Assembly (NCBI GenBank): GCA_003140935.1
Contig: PLLJ01000036.1
Location: 1-36,271 of the forward strand
DNA: 36,271 bases
Origin: Candidatus Omnitrophota bacterium
GTDB taxonomy: Bacteria > Omnitrophota > Omnitrophia > Omnitrophales > Aquincolibacteriaceae
Reading direction: 5' to 3'
Part shown: piece by piece, positions 7,997-15,753 of the stretch
How positions within the stretch are numbered: the first letter of the stretch is position 1
Layout of the letters: each line of letters opens with the position of its first letter
Translations under genes and position numbers: made by a program
The notes under the pieces: generated by a model
The model's database searches: none
What the model was told of the DNA's origin: nothing
The model's input: only the letters and a program-made list of their open reading frames with translations

Positions 7997-8533
7997 TTAA
8001 CTGACCGTTTTACCTTGTTTGCGACGCACATGCTCGCCCAGGTAGCGGATCCCCTTGCCCTTGTAAGGCTCGGGCTTCATAAAACTGCGGATCTCGGCGG
8101 CTGTCTGCCCCACGCGTTGCTTGTCGGCCCCCGCAATGGTGATCGATGTCGGCTTCGGACATTTGATCTCCACATCTTTACCGAACGGATAATCGATCGG
8201 ATGCGTGAATCCGAGCGACAGAGTCAACACGCGCTCCTTCACGGAGGCTTTCATACCGACGCCCACGATCTCGAGTTCTTTCGCATAGCCTTGCGTCACG
8301 CCGGTCACCATATTCTGGATCAGACTGCGCGTCAGACCATGAAGCGCGCGATCCGTACGGATATCCGTGGGGCGGGTGACCTTGACCTCCGCCCCCTCAA
8401 CCTTGACCGTGATACGAGGATGAACGCTCAAAGTCAGTTCACCCTTAGGCCCTTGGACCTTCAGGGTCGTGCCCTGGACCGCCACTTTCACTTTTTCAGG
8501 AATCGTAACTGGCTTTCTGCCGATGCGTGACAT
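7997..8533 (-). CDS. rplF: 50S ribosomal protein L6
   Basis: L6 lies near the sarcin-ricin loop and factor-binding site of the large subunit. The 178 residues contain the two tandem L6 folds: the first opens MSRIGRKPVTIPEKVKV, and the second ends with the family signature PEPYKGKGIRYLGEHVRRK. Length is standard. It lies 31 nt after rpsH and 100 nt before rplR, with a strong hairpin in the latter gap. Confidence 0.98.
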   Translation of the reverse strand: MSRIGRKPVTIPEKVKVAVQGTTLKVQGPKGELTLSVHPRITVKVEGAEVKVTRPTDIRTDRALHGLTRSLIQNMVTGVTQGYAKELEIVGVGMKASVKERVLTLSLGFTHPIDYPFGKDVEIKCPKPTSITIAGADKQRVGQTAAEIRSFMKPEPYKGKGIRYLGEHVRRKQGKTVS

Positions 8534-8564
8534 AATTCCTTTTTATTATCCGCTTAATGGATGA

Positions 8565-8966
8565 TTACCAAACCGTGCAAAGAATTTCGCCGCCGGCCTT
8601 GGCCTCACGGGCCTGCCGTCCGGTCAAAACACCCTTGGGTGTTGAAAGGATCGCTATTCCGAATCCCCCGAGGACCTTGGGGATCTCCTCATATCCGACA
8701 TAACGACGCAATCCCGGCGTGGAGACGCGCTTTAGCCCTTGGATCGCCGCTTTCTTGCCCCCGGAAAGATATTTCAGATGGATGCGCACAAAATTCTTGT
8801 TCCCATCGTTGAACGGTTTCACGTTCTCGATGAAACCCTCTTTCTTTAAAAGTTCCGCGATCCGCACCGTGATCACAGACGCCGGGGCGGTCAATTTTTC
8901 CTTATGCGCCTTCGAGGCGTTCCGGATCGACGTTAAAAAATCTCCGATAAAATCATAGCGCGACAT
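8565..8966 (-). CDS. rpsH: 30S ribosomal protein S8
   Basis: S8 binds the central domain of 16S rRNA and in E. coli represses the spc operon by binding its mRNA near rplE. The 133 residues start MSRYDFIGDFLTSIRNA and end in the conserved GVLTGRQAREAKAGGEILCTVW. The Ser/Thr-rich RNA-contact loop appears as STPGLRRYVG and ILSTPKGV. It lies 18 nt after rpsN and 31 nt before rplF. No S8-like mRNA target was identified by eye. Confidence 0.98.
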   Translation of the reverse strand: MSRYDFIGDFLTSIRNASKAHKEKLTAPASVITVRIAELLKKEGFIENVKPFNDGNKNFVRIHLKYLSGGKKAAIQGLKRVSTPGLRRYVGYEEIPKVLGGFGIAILSTPKGVLTGRQAREAKAGGEILCTVW

Positions 8967-8984
8967 GAAAACCTTTCCTCCTGA

Positions 8985-9170
8985 TTACCAGCTGGATTTG
9001 ACCACGCCCGGCAGCATGCCCGTGTTGGCCAATTCCCGGAAACAGATACGGCAGATAGAGAATTTCCGGATATAGCCGCGCGGACGTCCGCACCGCTGGC
9101 AGCGGTTGTATTTTCTGACCTTGAATTTCGGTTCCAATCTCTGCTTAACGATCAAACAAGTCTTTGCCAT
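8985..9170 (-). CDS. rpsN: 30S ribosomal protein S14, type Z (zinc form)
   Basis: This is the short, zinc-binding S14 variant (often written rpsZ) in the head of the small subunit. The 61 residues hold two Cys-x2-Cys pairs, CQRC at 23-26 and CRIC at 39-42, around [11 protein letters not shown], the classical zinc ribbon. The C terminus LPGVVKSSW matches the family. It lies 10 nt after rplE and 18 nt before rpsH. Long zinc-free S14 is not present in this window. Confidence 0.98.
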   Translation of the reverse strand: MAKTCLIVKQRLEPKFKVRKYNRCQRCGRPRGYIRKFSICRICFRELANTGMLPGVVKSSW

Positions 9171-9180
9171 TTGTAATCCC

Positions 9181-9741
9181 TTATTTCCTGAAAGGAAAGC
9201 CCAAAAGCTCCAGGAGCCGCTTTCCCTCTTTGCTGTTCTCGGCCGTGGTCACAAACGTGATGTCCATGCCCTGGGTCTTTTTCATCTTATCAAATTCCAC
9301 TTCCGCGAAGATCGTCTGCTCGGTGAGCCCGATCGTGAAATTCCCGCGCTGGTCGAAGCTTTTATCCAGAAATCCGCGAAAGTCACGGATACGCGGCATG
9401 GCAAAATTAAAAAGACGGTCCATGAATTCGTACATGCGGCTTTTCCGGAGCGTCACCTTCAGTCCGATCGGCGACCCCTCGCGGAGCTTGAAAGCCGAAA
9501 TAGACTTCTTCGCGCGCGTCACCACCGGCCTTTGCCCCACGATACGCGAGAGCTCGATCGCGAGCTGGTCCAGGATCTTGATGTCCTCCTGGCCTTCTTT
9601 CACGCCCATATTGACCACGATCTTCTCCACCCGCGGCGCTTGCATGGGGTTCTTATAGTTGAACTCCTTTTGGAGTGCCGGCACGACCTCCGTGCGGTAT
9701 TTCTCAAGCAATCTTGGAGCTACGGTGACTTTTTGGTTCAT
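9181..9741 (-). CDS. rplE: 50S ribosomal protein L5
   Basis: L5 binds 5S rRNA and contacts the P-site tRNA and the head of the small subunit. The 186 residues show [15 protein letters not shown], the motif [21 protein letters not shown], and the central [16 protein letters not shown], all standard. The C terminus ends [11 protein letters not shown]. It lies 5 nt after rplX and 10 nt before rpsN. Confidence 0.98.
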   Translation of the reverse strand: MNQKVTVAPRLLEKYRTEVVPALQKEFNYKNPMQAPRVEKIVVNMGVKEGQEDIKILDQLAIELSRIVGQRPVVTRAKKSISAFKLREGSPIGLKVTLRKSRMYEFMDRLFNFAMPRIRDFRGFLDKSFDQRGNFTIGLTEQTIFAEVEFDKMKKTQGMDITFVTTAENSKEGKRLLELLGFPFRK

Positions 9742-9746
9742 GATAT

Positions 9747-10055
9747 TTATAAAACCTCACCTGATGCTTTAACGATACGGTGCTTGGTCCCATCCGCGAG
9801 GATGGAATAACCGACGCGGGAAGGTTTACCGCTCCTCGGACAAATAAGTTTGACGTTCGAAATATGGAGTTTTCCTTCCATCTTCGTGATCCCGCCCTTC
9901 GGGTTTTCCTGGCTTTTACGTAAATAACACGTCCGGTAATTGATCTTCTCGATCAAAAGCTTCCCCTCGTTCGGGAACACGCGCATCACGCGCCCTTTTT
10001 TCCCGCTATCCTTCCCCGTGGTCACGATCACTTCATCGCCTTTACGGATCTTCAT
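9747..10055 (-). CDS. rplX: 50S ribosomal protein L24
   Basis: L24 is an assembly initiator that binds the 5' domain of 23S rRNA and lines the tunnel exit. The 102 residues begin with a KOW motif ([20 protein letters not shown]), followed by the [13 protein letters not shown] segment and a C-terminal stretch with [18 protein letters not shown]. It lies 2 nt after rplN and 5 nt before rplE. The single cysteine in place of a CxxC pair indicates a form without bound zinc. Confidence 0.98.
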   Translation of the reverse strand: MKIRKGDEVIVTTGKDSGKKGRVMRVFPNEGKLLIEKINYRTCYLRKSQENPKGGITKMEGKLHISNVKLICPRSGKPSRVGYSILADGTKHRIVKASGEVL

Positions 10056-10057
10056 AT

Positions 10058-10426
10058 TTAAACAACCTCCGGCGCGAGCGAGATGATCTTTGAAAAATCA
10101 CAATCGCGAAGCTCGCGGGCCACGGGGCCAAAAATGCGTGTCCCGCGCGGGTTCTTCTGGTTATCGATCAATACAATGGCATTGGATGAAAATTTCACGG
10201 AAGAACCGTCCGCGCGACGGATCGGGGATTTGGTCCTCACGACGACCGCCCTCACAACTTCTCCTTTTTTGACCGCACCGCTCGGAAGCGCTTCTTTCAC
10301 GGACGCGGTGATAATATCCCCCACTTCGGCGGAACGCTTGCTGTGACGGCCGATCACACCGATCATGGCCGCCTTTTTTGCGCCGCTGTTGTCGGCGATC
10401 TCAAGAACGCTTCGCATCTGGATCAT
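10058..10426 (-). CDS. rplN: 50S ribosomal protein L14
   Basis: L14 is a small beta-barrel on the interface side of the large subunit and binds the silencing factor RsfS in other bacteria. I start it at the ATG at 10,424-10,426 ([19 protein letters not shown]), giving the canonical 122 residues. The longer open frame would add nine codons inside rpsQ and is not supported. The start overlaps the rpsQ stop as ATGA. The signature [20 protein letters not shown] and the ending IISLAPEVV are present. Confidence 0.98.
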   Translation of the reverse strand: MIQMRSVLEIADNSGAKKAAMIGVIGRHSKRSAEVGDIITASVKEALPSGAVKKGEVVRAVVVRTKSPIRRADGSSVKFSSNAIVLIDNQKNPRGTRIFGPVARELRDCDFSKIISLAPEVV

Positions 10427-10686
10427 GACGGCAACACCTTCACCAGACGCCACCGCTTGGTCTTGGAAAGGGGCCGGGTCTCGACGATCTGGACGCGATT
10501 GCCTTCCTTGGCCTCGTTTTTCTCATCATGCGCGAAATACTTGACGTGCCTTTTGATGATCTTATTGAATTTGGAATGCTTCAACAGGCGGGTCACAAGT
10601 ACGGCGATGGTCTTGTTCATCTTCGAGCTGACGACCACACCCTCACGAACTCGCTTACTTTGAGCTTCAGGCCCGTTCTCGGTCAT
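10423..10686 (-). CDS. rpsQ: 30S ribosomal protein S17
   Basis: S17 is a primary 16S rRNA-binding OB-fold protein of the 30S body. The 87 residues carry the conserved [20 protein letters not shown] and [19 protein letters not shown] motifs. It begins with a ten-residue stretch ([10 protein letters not shown]) that is a little longer than in E. coli. It overlaps rpmC upstream and rplN downstream by four bases each (ATGA), so the three genes are probably translationally coupled. Confidence 0.97.
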   Translation of the reverse strand: MTENGPEAQSKRVREGVVVSSKMNKTIAVLVTRLLKHSKFNKIIKRHVKYFAHDEKNEAKEGNRVQIVETRPLSKTKRWRLVKVLPS

Positions 10687-10889
10687 GACTTTTTCTCGCC
10701 TTTCTTCTTTTCGGTGATCACGGTCTTAACGCGCGCGATGTCGCGCCTGGCTTCCTTCAGCGCGGACTGCCGTTCGAGTTTTCCGGTCTTATGCTGGAAC
10801 CGGAGCTGCATGAGGCCTTTTTTCAAAACGTTGACCTTCTCGTCCAATTCCTCAATACTGAGTTCTTTTAATTCCGCAACCTTTAGCAT
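10683..10889 (-). CDS. rpmC: 50S ribosomal protein L29
   Basis: L29 is a two-helix protein at the tunnel exit, next to L23, where signal recognition particle and trigger factor dock. The 68 residues read [20 protein letters not shown] with the conserved [20 protein letters not shown] and a basic end. One base separates it from rplP, and its stop overlaps the rpsQ start. Everything is standard for the family. Confidence 0.97.
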   Translation of the reverse strand: MLKVAELKELSIEELDEKVNVLKKGLMQLRFQHKTGKLERQSALKEARRDIARVKTVITEKKKGEKKS

Positions 10890-10890
10890 A

Positions 10891-11310
10891 TTAAGCCGCC
10901 ACCTCGCGTTTTACGAATTTGGTACGGAACGGGATCTTGTGGGCGCAAAGCCTCATGGCAGAACGCGCCATCTCTTCCGGAATCCCCCCCATTTCAAAAA
11001 GGATCTTGCCGGGTTTCACGACCGCCACGTAATGCGACGGAGCGGCTTTCCCCTTGCCCATGCGAGTCTCAGCCGGCTTTTTGGAGACCGATTTGTCCGG
11101 GAAGACACGCAACCAGATCTTGCCGCCGCGCTTGACGTGACGCGTCAGGGCCACGCGGGCCGCTTCGATCTGAACGCCGGTCAGCCAATGACATGAAAGG
11201 GCTTTTAAACCGAACTCTCCGAACGCCAAACTGCTACCGCGCGTAGCAACCCCGCGCATCCAACCGCGCTGCTGCTTCCGAAATTTAACCCTGCTAGGCT
11301 GTAGGGGCAT
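10891..11310 (-). CDS. rplP: 50S ribosomal protein L16
   Basis: L16 organises the A-site tRNA region of the large subunit. The 139 residues show [14 protein letters not shown], the conserved TETR-like segment here read as [10 protein letters not shown] (site of arginine hydroxylation in some bacteria), and the [17 protein letters not shown] stretch. Its start lies inside rpsC with a 17-base overlap, longer than the four-base overlaps elsewhere. The canonical L16 N terminus supports this start. Confidence 0.97.
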   Translation of the reverse strand: MPLQPSRVKFRKQQRGWMRGVATRGSSLAFGEFGLKALSCHWLTGVQIEAARVALTRHVKRGGKIWLRVFPDKSVSKKPAETRMGKGKAAPSHYVAVVKPGKILFEMGGIPEEMARSAMRLCAHKIPFRTKFVKREVAA

Positions 11311-12058
11311 CGCTCTTATTCTCCTGCTTCCCGCTATCTTGGGGCACTTCCGCAGTTTCCGTTTTCTGGGTCTCTTCTTCTGCGACTTTAAATTTCTTCT
11401 CGAGCTCGATCTTCTGGGCTTCCTGCTCTTTTTTCACGAGCACATCCCCCTTGTAGATCCAAGTCTTGCAACCAATGGTCCCATAGGTGGTGAAGGCTTC
11501 GGCAAAACCGTAGTCGATATCCGCGCGGAAAGTGCTGAGCGGAACTTTTCCTTCATGATATTTTTCTTCTCGGGCGATCTCCGCGCCACCGAGACGGCCC
11601 TTGCACTGCACTTTGATGCCCAACGCGCCCTTTTGCATCGCAAGCTGGATGGATTTTTTCATCGCACGCCGGAACCCGATGCGCTTTTCAAGCTGCAGCA
11701 CGATATTCTCGGCCACAAGCTGCGCATCGATCTGAGGCATTTTCACTTCCTTGATATCCAGAAACACCTCGTTCTTCGTCAGGGCCGCAAGATCCTCTTT
11801 GATCTTGTCGATCTCTTGACCACGCCGCCCGATAATGACGCCGGGCTTGGCTGCAAAAATACGGATGCGGATCCGGTTCGATGCCCGGTCGATCTCGATC
11901 GAAGAGATGCCGGCAATGGCCAGCTTTTTCTTCAAATACGCACGGATCTTGAGATCCTCCATGAGAATGGGCCCTGCGTCACGCTTGGCGAACCACCGCG
12001 CTTTCCAGGGCTTGATGTACCCAAGTCTTAAACCGTAAGGATGAACTTTCTGACCCAA
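11294..12058 (-). CDS. rpsC: 30S ribosomal protein S3 (TTG start, extended tail)
   Basis: S3 forms part of the mRNA entry channel and helicase. The start is TTG at 12,056-12,058: the protein reads [20 protein letters not shown], the canonical N terminus, there is no ATG nearby, and GGGAGG lies five bases upstream. The KH domain is seen at [20 protein letters not shown], followed by the S3 C-terminal domain. After about residue 212 there is a 40-residue tail rich in Glu, Lys, Thr and Ser that is not part of the core. Its end overlaps the rplP start. Confidence 0.97.
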   Translation of the reverse strand: MGQKVHPYGLRLGYIKPWKARWFAKRDAGPILMEDLKIRAYLKKKLAIAGISSIEIDRASNRIRIRIFAAKPGVIIGRRGQEIDKIKEDLAALTKNEVFLDIKEVKMPQIDAQLVAENIVLQLEKRIGFRRAMKKSIQLAMQKGALGIKVQCKGRLGGAEIAREEKYHEGKVPLSTFRADIDYGFAEAFTTYGTIGCKTWIYKGDVLVKKEQEAQKIELEKKFKVAEEETQKTETAEVPQDSGKQENKSDAPTA

Positions 12059-12085
12059 AATAACCTCCCTTATGCCTTCGTTCTC

Positions 12086-12535
12086 TTATGCCGCCGCGGC
12101 GGTCTTTTTCTTGTTCTTTGCTTTCGCGTCTTCCGGCGATCTTCCGCCCCAGATCTTGAACCCTTCACGAACTTCCACGGTCAAGTGGGTGGTCCGTTTA
12201 AGAATTTTATCGGCGCGCCCCATGGAACGGGTCAAGAACCGCTTGAACACCGGTCCCCCGTCCGCACGCACGTTCGATACATAAAGACGATTCTCATTCA
12301 AACCAAGATTCTTGGCGTTTGCGATCGCGCTTTTCAAAGTTTTGACCGCCATCTTGGCGCCCTTCTTTTTAAGGAGCATCAGGATCCCGACCGCTTCCTG
12401 GGCCGGTTGCCGGCGGATCGTATCGATCACAAGACGCATCTTTCGCGGCGCGATCCTCAAATGTTTCGTAAGCGCCCTGACGACACGCGGTGACGGTGCC
12501 GCATCTACTTTTGATTTTTTTTCGTCTTTAGCCAT
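12086..12535 (-). CDS. rplV: 50S ribosomal protein L22
   Basis: L22 lines the narrow part of the peptide exit tunnel through its beta-hairpin. The core holds TKHLRIAPRKMRLVIDTIRR and the hairpin and C-terminal region RSMGRADKILKRTTHLTVEV. About 20 residues precede the usual start (MAKDEKKSKVDAAPSPRV), and the end is a Lys/Ala-rich tail, so at 149 residues it is longer than the roughly 110 of E. coli. It lies 14 nt after rpsS and 27 nt before rpsC. Confidence 0.97.
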   Translation of the reverse strand: MAKDEKKSKVDAAPSPRVVRALTKHLRIAPRKMRLVIDTIRRQPAQEAVGILMLLKKKGAKMAVKTLKSAIANAKNLGLNENRLYVSNVRADGGPVFKRFLTRSMGRADKILKRTTHLTVEVREGFKIWGGRSPEDAKAKNKKKTAAAA

Positions 12536-12549
12536 GATGTTCTTTCAAA

Positions 12550-12849
12550 TCAGGTCGTTGAGCCGGCGGCAAGGGCTTTTGCCTTATCGCCCGAAGCGCT
12601 GTGTTTTCTGAACGTTCGCGTCGGGGAGAATTCCCCGACCTTGTGTCCGACCATATTTTCGGTCACGAACACATTGATAAAAGTTTTGCCATTATGAACT
12701 GACAGCGTAACCCCGATGAATTCCGGCGTGATCGTCGAGCGCCGCGACCAGGTTTTGATGGGACGACGGTCTTTTTTTTGGTTCGCGATCTGGACCTTGC
12801 CTAAAAGTCTGTCGTCAACGTAGACGCCTTTTTTTGCTGAACGGCTCAT
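12550..12849 (-). CDS. rpsS: 30S ribosomal protein S19
   Basis: S19 pairs with S13 in the head of the small subunit. The 99 residues start [19 protein letters not shown] and include [20 protein letters not shown], then the signature [19 protein letters not shown] and [12 protein letters not shown]. Its ATG overlaps the rplB stop (ATGA). A short Ala/Lys tail follows the core. It sits in the usual rplB-rpsS-rplV order. Confidence 0.98.
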   Translation of the reverse strand: MSRSAKKGVYVDDRLLGKVQIANQKKDRRPIKTWSRRSTITPEFIGVTLSVHNGKTFINVFVTENMVGHKVGEFSPTRTFRKHSASGDKAKALAAGSTT

Positions 12850-13673
12850 TTTCTGCGATCCTTCACGATGTATTTGTTTGATGTTTTGTATCTCTTGCGC
12901 GTCTTATAACCCTTGGATTTTACCCCGGTCGGGCTCTGCGGATGATTTCCGCCCTTCGACTTACCTTCACCTCCGCCGAGCGGATGGTCGACAGGGTTAC
13001 GCGCGACACCGCGCGATACGGGACGCCGCCCGAGCCAGCGAGCGCGGCCGGCTTTCCCGAGAACAATATTTTCATGATCGATATTGGAGCACTGTCCGAT
13101 CGTGGCATACGACTTCGCCGGGACCAGCCTCACTTCCCCGGAGGGAAGCTTGATATGCGCCATATCATTTTCTTTTGCGAGGATCTGCGCCACCACACCG
13201 CCGGCACGCGCCAGCTTGCCTCCCAAACCGGGACGAAGCTCGATGTTGTGGATCATGGAACCTTCCGGGATCTTCTCAAGCGGCAAATGATTCCCGATCC
13301 TCACTTCCACATCCGGCCCGCTTACTACTTTTTCGCCGACTTTGAGACCGTCCGGGCAAAGAATGTAGCTCTTAAGCCCGTCCGTGTACTGCACAAGCGC
13401 GATGCGGGCGCTACGGTTCGGATCATATTCCACGGTCAAAACTATCGCCTCAACACCAATGCGATTTCGCCTAAAATCGATCAAACGGATGCGGCGCTTA
13501 TGCCCGCCCCCGATACGCCGCGAAGTGATGTGGCCATGATTGTTGCGCCCACCCGATCCCTTTTTGATATAGGTCAAAGGTTTATACGGATGCTCCGCGG
13601 TGATCTCGGCAAAGTCGGAAACGTTCCCGTATCGCCGCGTCGGTGTTGTAGGTTTGAACTTAATGAGTCCCAT
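12846..13673 (-). CDS. rplB: 50S ribosomal protein L2
   Basis: L2 is one of the oldest ribosomal proteins; it is needed for subunit association and lies close to the peptidyl transferase centre. The 275 residues show [20 protein letters not shown], the SH3-like RNA-binding domain, and the C-terminal motif [19 protein letters not shown] with the functionally important histidine in [10 protein letters not shown]. Length is standard. It follows rplW by 15 nt and overlaps rpsS. Confidence 0.98.
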   Translation of the reverse strand: MGLIKFKPTTPTRRYGNVSDFAEITAEHPYKPLTYIKKGSGGRNNHGHITSRRIGGGHKRRIRLIDFRRNRIGVEAIVLTVEYDPNRSARIALVQYTDGLKSYILCPDGLKVGEKVVSGPDVEVRIGNHLPLEKIPEGSMIHNIELRPGLGGKLARAGGVVAQILAKENDMAHIKLPSGEVRLVPAKSYATIGQCSNIDHENIVLGKAGRARWLGRRPVSRGVARNPVDHPLGGGEGKSKGGNHPQSPTGVKSKGYKTRKRYKTSNKYIVKDRRK

Positions 13674-13688
13674 AGATCCTTTTCTTTA

Positions 13689-13976
13689 TTATTTCGTCAG
13701 GTCGATCTTTTCGCCCTTTTTCAGGGTCACAATGGCTTTTTTCCAAGCCACCGTCTGTCCGGGAACATGCCGCACGCGGCGCCATTTTCCCGAAACGTTC
13801 ATCGTATTCACGCTTTCCACGTGCACGTCAAAAATCTTCTCGATAGCCGCCTTCACTTCCTTTTTATTGGCTTGCGGATGCACGCGAAAACCGTACTGAC
13901 TCGCAACCTCGGCGGCTTTTGAGAGCTTCTCGGTGATGAGCGGCTCGATCACGACATCGTAGAGATTAAGCTTCAT
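13689..13976 (-). CDS. rplW: 50S ribosomal protein L23
   Basis: L23 sits at the tunnel exit and is the docking point for trigger factor and signal recognition particle. I start it at the ATG at 13,974-13,976 (MKLNLYDVVIEPLITEKLSK), giving 95 residues. The longer open frame adds 20 arginine/serine residues that are rplD read out of frame. The core ANKKEVKAAIEKIFDVHVES is present. It overlaps the end of rplD by 11 bases. Confidence 0.97.
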   Translation of the reverse strand: MKLNLYDVVIEPLITEKLSKAAEVASQYGFRVHPQANKKEVKAAIEKIFDVHVESVNTMNVSGKWRRVRHVPGQTVAWKKAIVTLKKGEKIDLTK

Positions 13977-14622
13977 GAGACTTCTCCTTCGCCGTGACCG
14001 CCAAACGCTTCTCGATCTGCTCGACCGCCGCCTCATCGATCACCAGTTTTTCACGCTGCATCACATCAAAAGCCGTGAATTCCGCTGCCGTCTTCACTTC
14101 GATCCTCTCGCGCATATTGCGGCTTGCGCGTTTGAGATTCGGCGTCGCTTTCTTGACCACGTAAAGCGTGCGTTTTTTCAAAACCGGTAATGCCTTCGCG
14201 ACCGCGGCAAATTCCTTCGTCTTCGGCGTCTCAAACTTCACCGCCTCAAGAAGTATCAAGTTCTTTTCCCCCGCACGTTTGCTCAGCATCACTTTTAAAG
14301 CCAGATTGCGGATCGTCTTCGACAGATTCACCGTGTAATCTCTCTGATGCGGACCAAATACTGTGCCGCCACCGACCCAGATCGGAGAGCGGATCGAACC
14401 GTGACGGGCTCTGCCGGTCCCTTTTTGTTTCCAAGGTTTTTTACCGCCGCCGCGCACTTCGCCGCGCGTTTTGGTATCGACGGTCCCCTTGCGGAGATTG
14501 CCCGAGTAAGCGTTCCTCACCAGTTCCAAAAGACGCTCGTTCGTCCGCACCCCGTAGATCTCGGGATTCAAGACCACCTCTTGTTTCTTCTTACCCTCTT
14601 TCGAGTAAAGAAGCGCTTTCAT
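13966..14622 (-). CDS. rplD: 50S ribosomal protein L4
   Basis: L4 reaches into the exit tunnel with an extended loop and in E. coli also represses the S10 operon. The 218 residues contain that loop as KTRGEVRGGGKKPWKQKGTG followed by RARHGSIRSPIWVGGG, then the globular part. It lies 50 nt after rplC; a 7-bp hairpin occupies that gap (14,646-14,663). Whether L4 autoregulates here is unknown. It overlaps rplW by 11 bases. Confidence 0.98.
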   Translation of the reverse strand: MKALLYSKEGKKKQEVVLNPEIYGVRTNERLLELVRNAYSGNLRKGTVDTKTRGEVRGGGKKPWKQKGTGRARHGSIRSPIWVGGGTVFGPHQRDYTVNLSKTIRNLALKVMLSKRAGEKNLILLEAVKFETPKTKEFAAVAKALPVLKKRTLYVVKKATPNLKRASRNMRERIEVKTAAEFTAFDVMQREKLVIDEAAVEQIEKRLAVTAKEKSHEA

Positions 14623-14645
14623 CTCTTATGCCTTTCTTTCGATCC

Positions 14646-14663
14646 TTAGACCGTTCGACCTAA
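14646..14663 (-). promoter_or_regulatory. Hairpin in the rplC-rplD spacer
   Basis: On the mRNA strand, TTAGGTC and GGTCTAA form a 7-bp stem around a GAAC loop. Two of the pairs are G-U, which pair only in RNA of the minus strand and not on the plus strand, so the element fits the direction of transcription. No U-tract follows. A role in regulation or processing is possible but unproven. Confidence 0.35.
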
Positions 14664-14672
14664 ACCTGATTG

Positions 14673-15425
14673 TTAGGAACTTGCTTTCGTTCCGTCCTGA
14701 GGATTTTCAGCTTTGGAAGTTTCCGAGGAAGTTTCCTTCGGGGACCCCTGCTTACTACTTCTCACTTTCCAGGAACTTTTCCTGCCGCGCTTCAGTGCGC
14801 TGCGGATGATCAAGTAACCGCCTTCCGCGCCCGGCACGCTGCCGCCCAGAGCAAGAAGATGGTTCTCGGCATCCACTTTCATGACCTTCAGATTATGAAT
14901 ACAGATCTTTTCATCGCCCATATGACCGGGAAGCCCTTTGCCTTTGCGAACTTTTTTGCGGCAACCCACGCCGCCGGCCTTGGAACCGATGGAACCCGGC
15001 ACGCGGCCGAACATGGAGCCATGGCTTTTGCTCGCGCCGCCCTTATAATTGAGACGCTTCACCACGCCTTGAAACCCTTTTCCGATCGAAACGCCTTCGA
15101 TGTCCACATATTCTCCGACCTCAAAGTTCTCCGCACGAAGCTCGCTTCCAACGCTTAAATTCGCGATGTCTTCCGTCCGGATCTCGCGGATAAATCTGAC
15201 CGGAGGAACATTCGCCTTGCGCAGCGAGCCCAATTTTGCCTTATTGAGGAGTTTCTCTCTCACGGGATCGAATCCAAGTTGGACCCCCAGGTATCCGTTT
15301 TTTTCTTTGGTACGGAGCGCCGTCACAAAACACGGCCCCACCTCAAGCACGGTCACGGGGATCTGCTGACCTTCCGCGTCGAAGATTTGGGACATTCCTA
15401 CTTTTTTACCTAAAAGACCGATCAT
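14673..15425 (-). CDS. rplC: 50S ribosomal protein L3 with C-terminal tail
   Basis: L3 starts 50S assembly and reaches the peptidyl transferase centre with its central loop. The 250 residues include MIGLLGKKVGMSQIFDAEGQ, the central RLNYKGGASKSHGSMFGRVP and the KGLPGHMGDEKICIHNLKV signature. After about residue 212 a Ser/Lys/Glu-rich tail extends the protein past the E. coli length of 209. It follows rpsJ by 9 nt and precedes rplD by 50 nt. Confidence 0.97.
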   Translation of the reverse strand: MIGLLGKKVGMSQIFDAEGQQIPVTVLEVGPCFVTALRTKEKNGYLGVQLGFDPVREKLLNKAKLGSLRKANVPPVRFIREIRTEDIANLSVGSELRAENFEVGEYVDIEGVSIGKGFQGVVKRLNYKGGASKSHGSMFGRVPGSIGSKAGGVGCRKKVRKGKGLPGHMGDEKICIHNLKVMKVDAENHLLALGGSVPGAEGGYLIIRSALKRGRKSSWKVRSSKQGSPKETSSETSKAENPQDGTKASS

Positions 15426-15434
15426 AAGTTTCTC

Positions 15435-15749
15435 TTAAAGTTTAATTTCTACATCCACGCCTGCCGGGAGGTCGAGTTTCATCAACGCGTCCACGGTGCG
15501 GGAGGTGGGTTCTTCCAGTTCAATAAGACGTTTATGGGTCCGGATCTCGAATTGATCGCGCGCTTTTTTATCGATGTGTGGACCGCGAAGCACCGTCGTT
15601 TTCCAAATATGCGTCGGAAGAGGGATCGGGCCGATCACTTTGGCACCGGTCTTCTTCGCGGTCCCCACGATCTCCTGCACCGACTGGTCCAGCACGCGGT
15701 GGTCATAAGCTTTCAATTTGATACGGATCTTTTCTTTGAGTTGGGCCAT
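15435..15749 (-). CDS. rpsJ: 30S ribosomal protein S10
   Basis: S10 is a small-subunit head protein that also works with NusB in transcription antitermination. The ATG at 15,747-15,749 ([20 protein letters not shown]) gives 104 residues, the normal length; the longer open frame is fusA read out of frame. The conserved [20 protein letters not shown] and [20 protein letters not shown] are present. AGGA at the end of fusA serves as ribosome binding site, and only 4 nt separate the genes. No tuf gene lies between fusA and rpsJ, unlike in E. coli. Confidence 0.98.
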   Translation of the reverse strand: MAQLKEKIRIKLKAYDHRVLDQSVQEIVGTAKKTGAKVIGPIPLPTHIWKTTVLRGPHIDKKARDQFEIRTHKRLIELEEPTSRTVDALMKLDLPAGVDVEIKL

Positions 15750-15753
15750 TTTT

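Noticed and set aside
12942..13922. 326-codon open frame antisense to rplB and rplW
   Set aside because: It spans two real genes and their spacer on the other strand, with His/Arg-rich composition typical of antisense reading.
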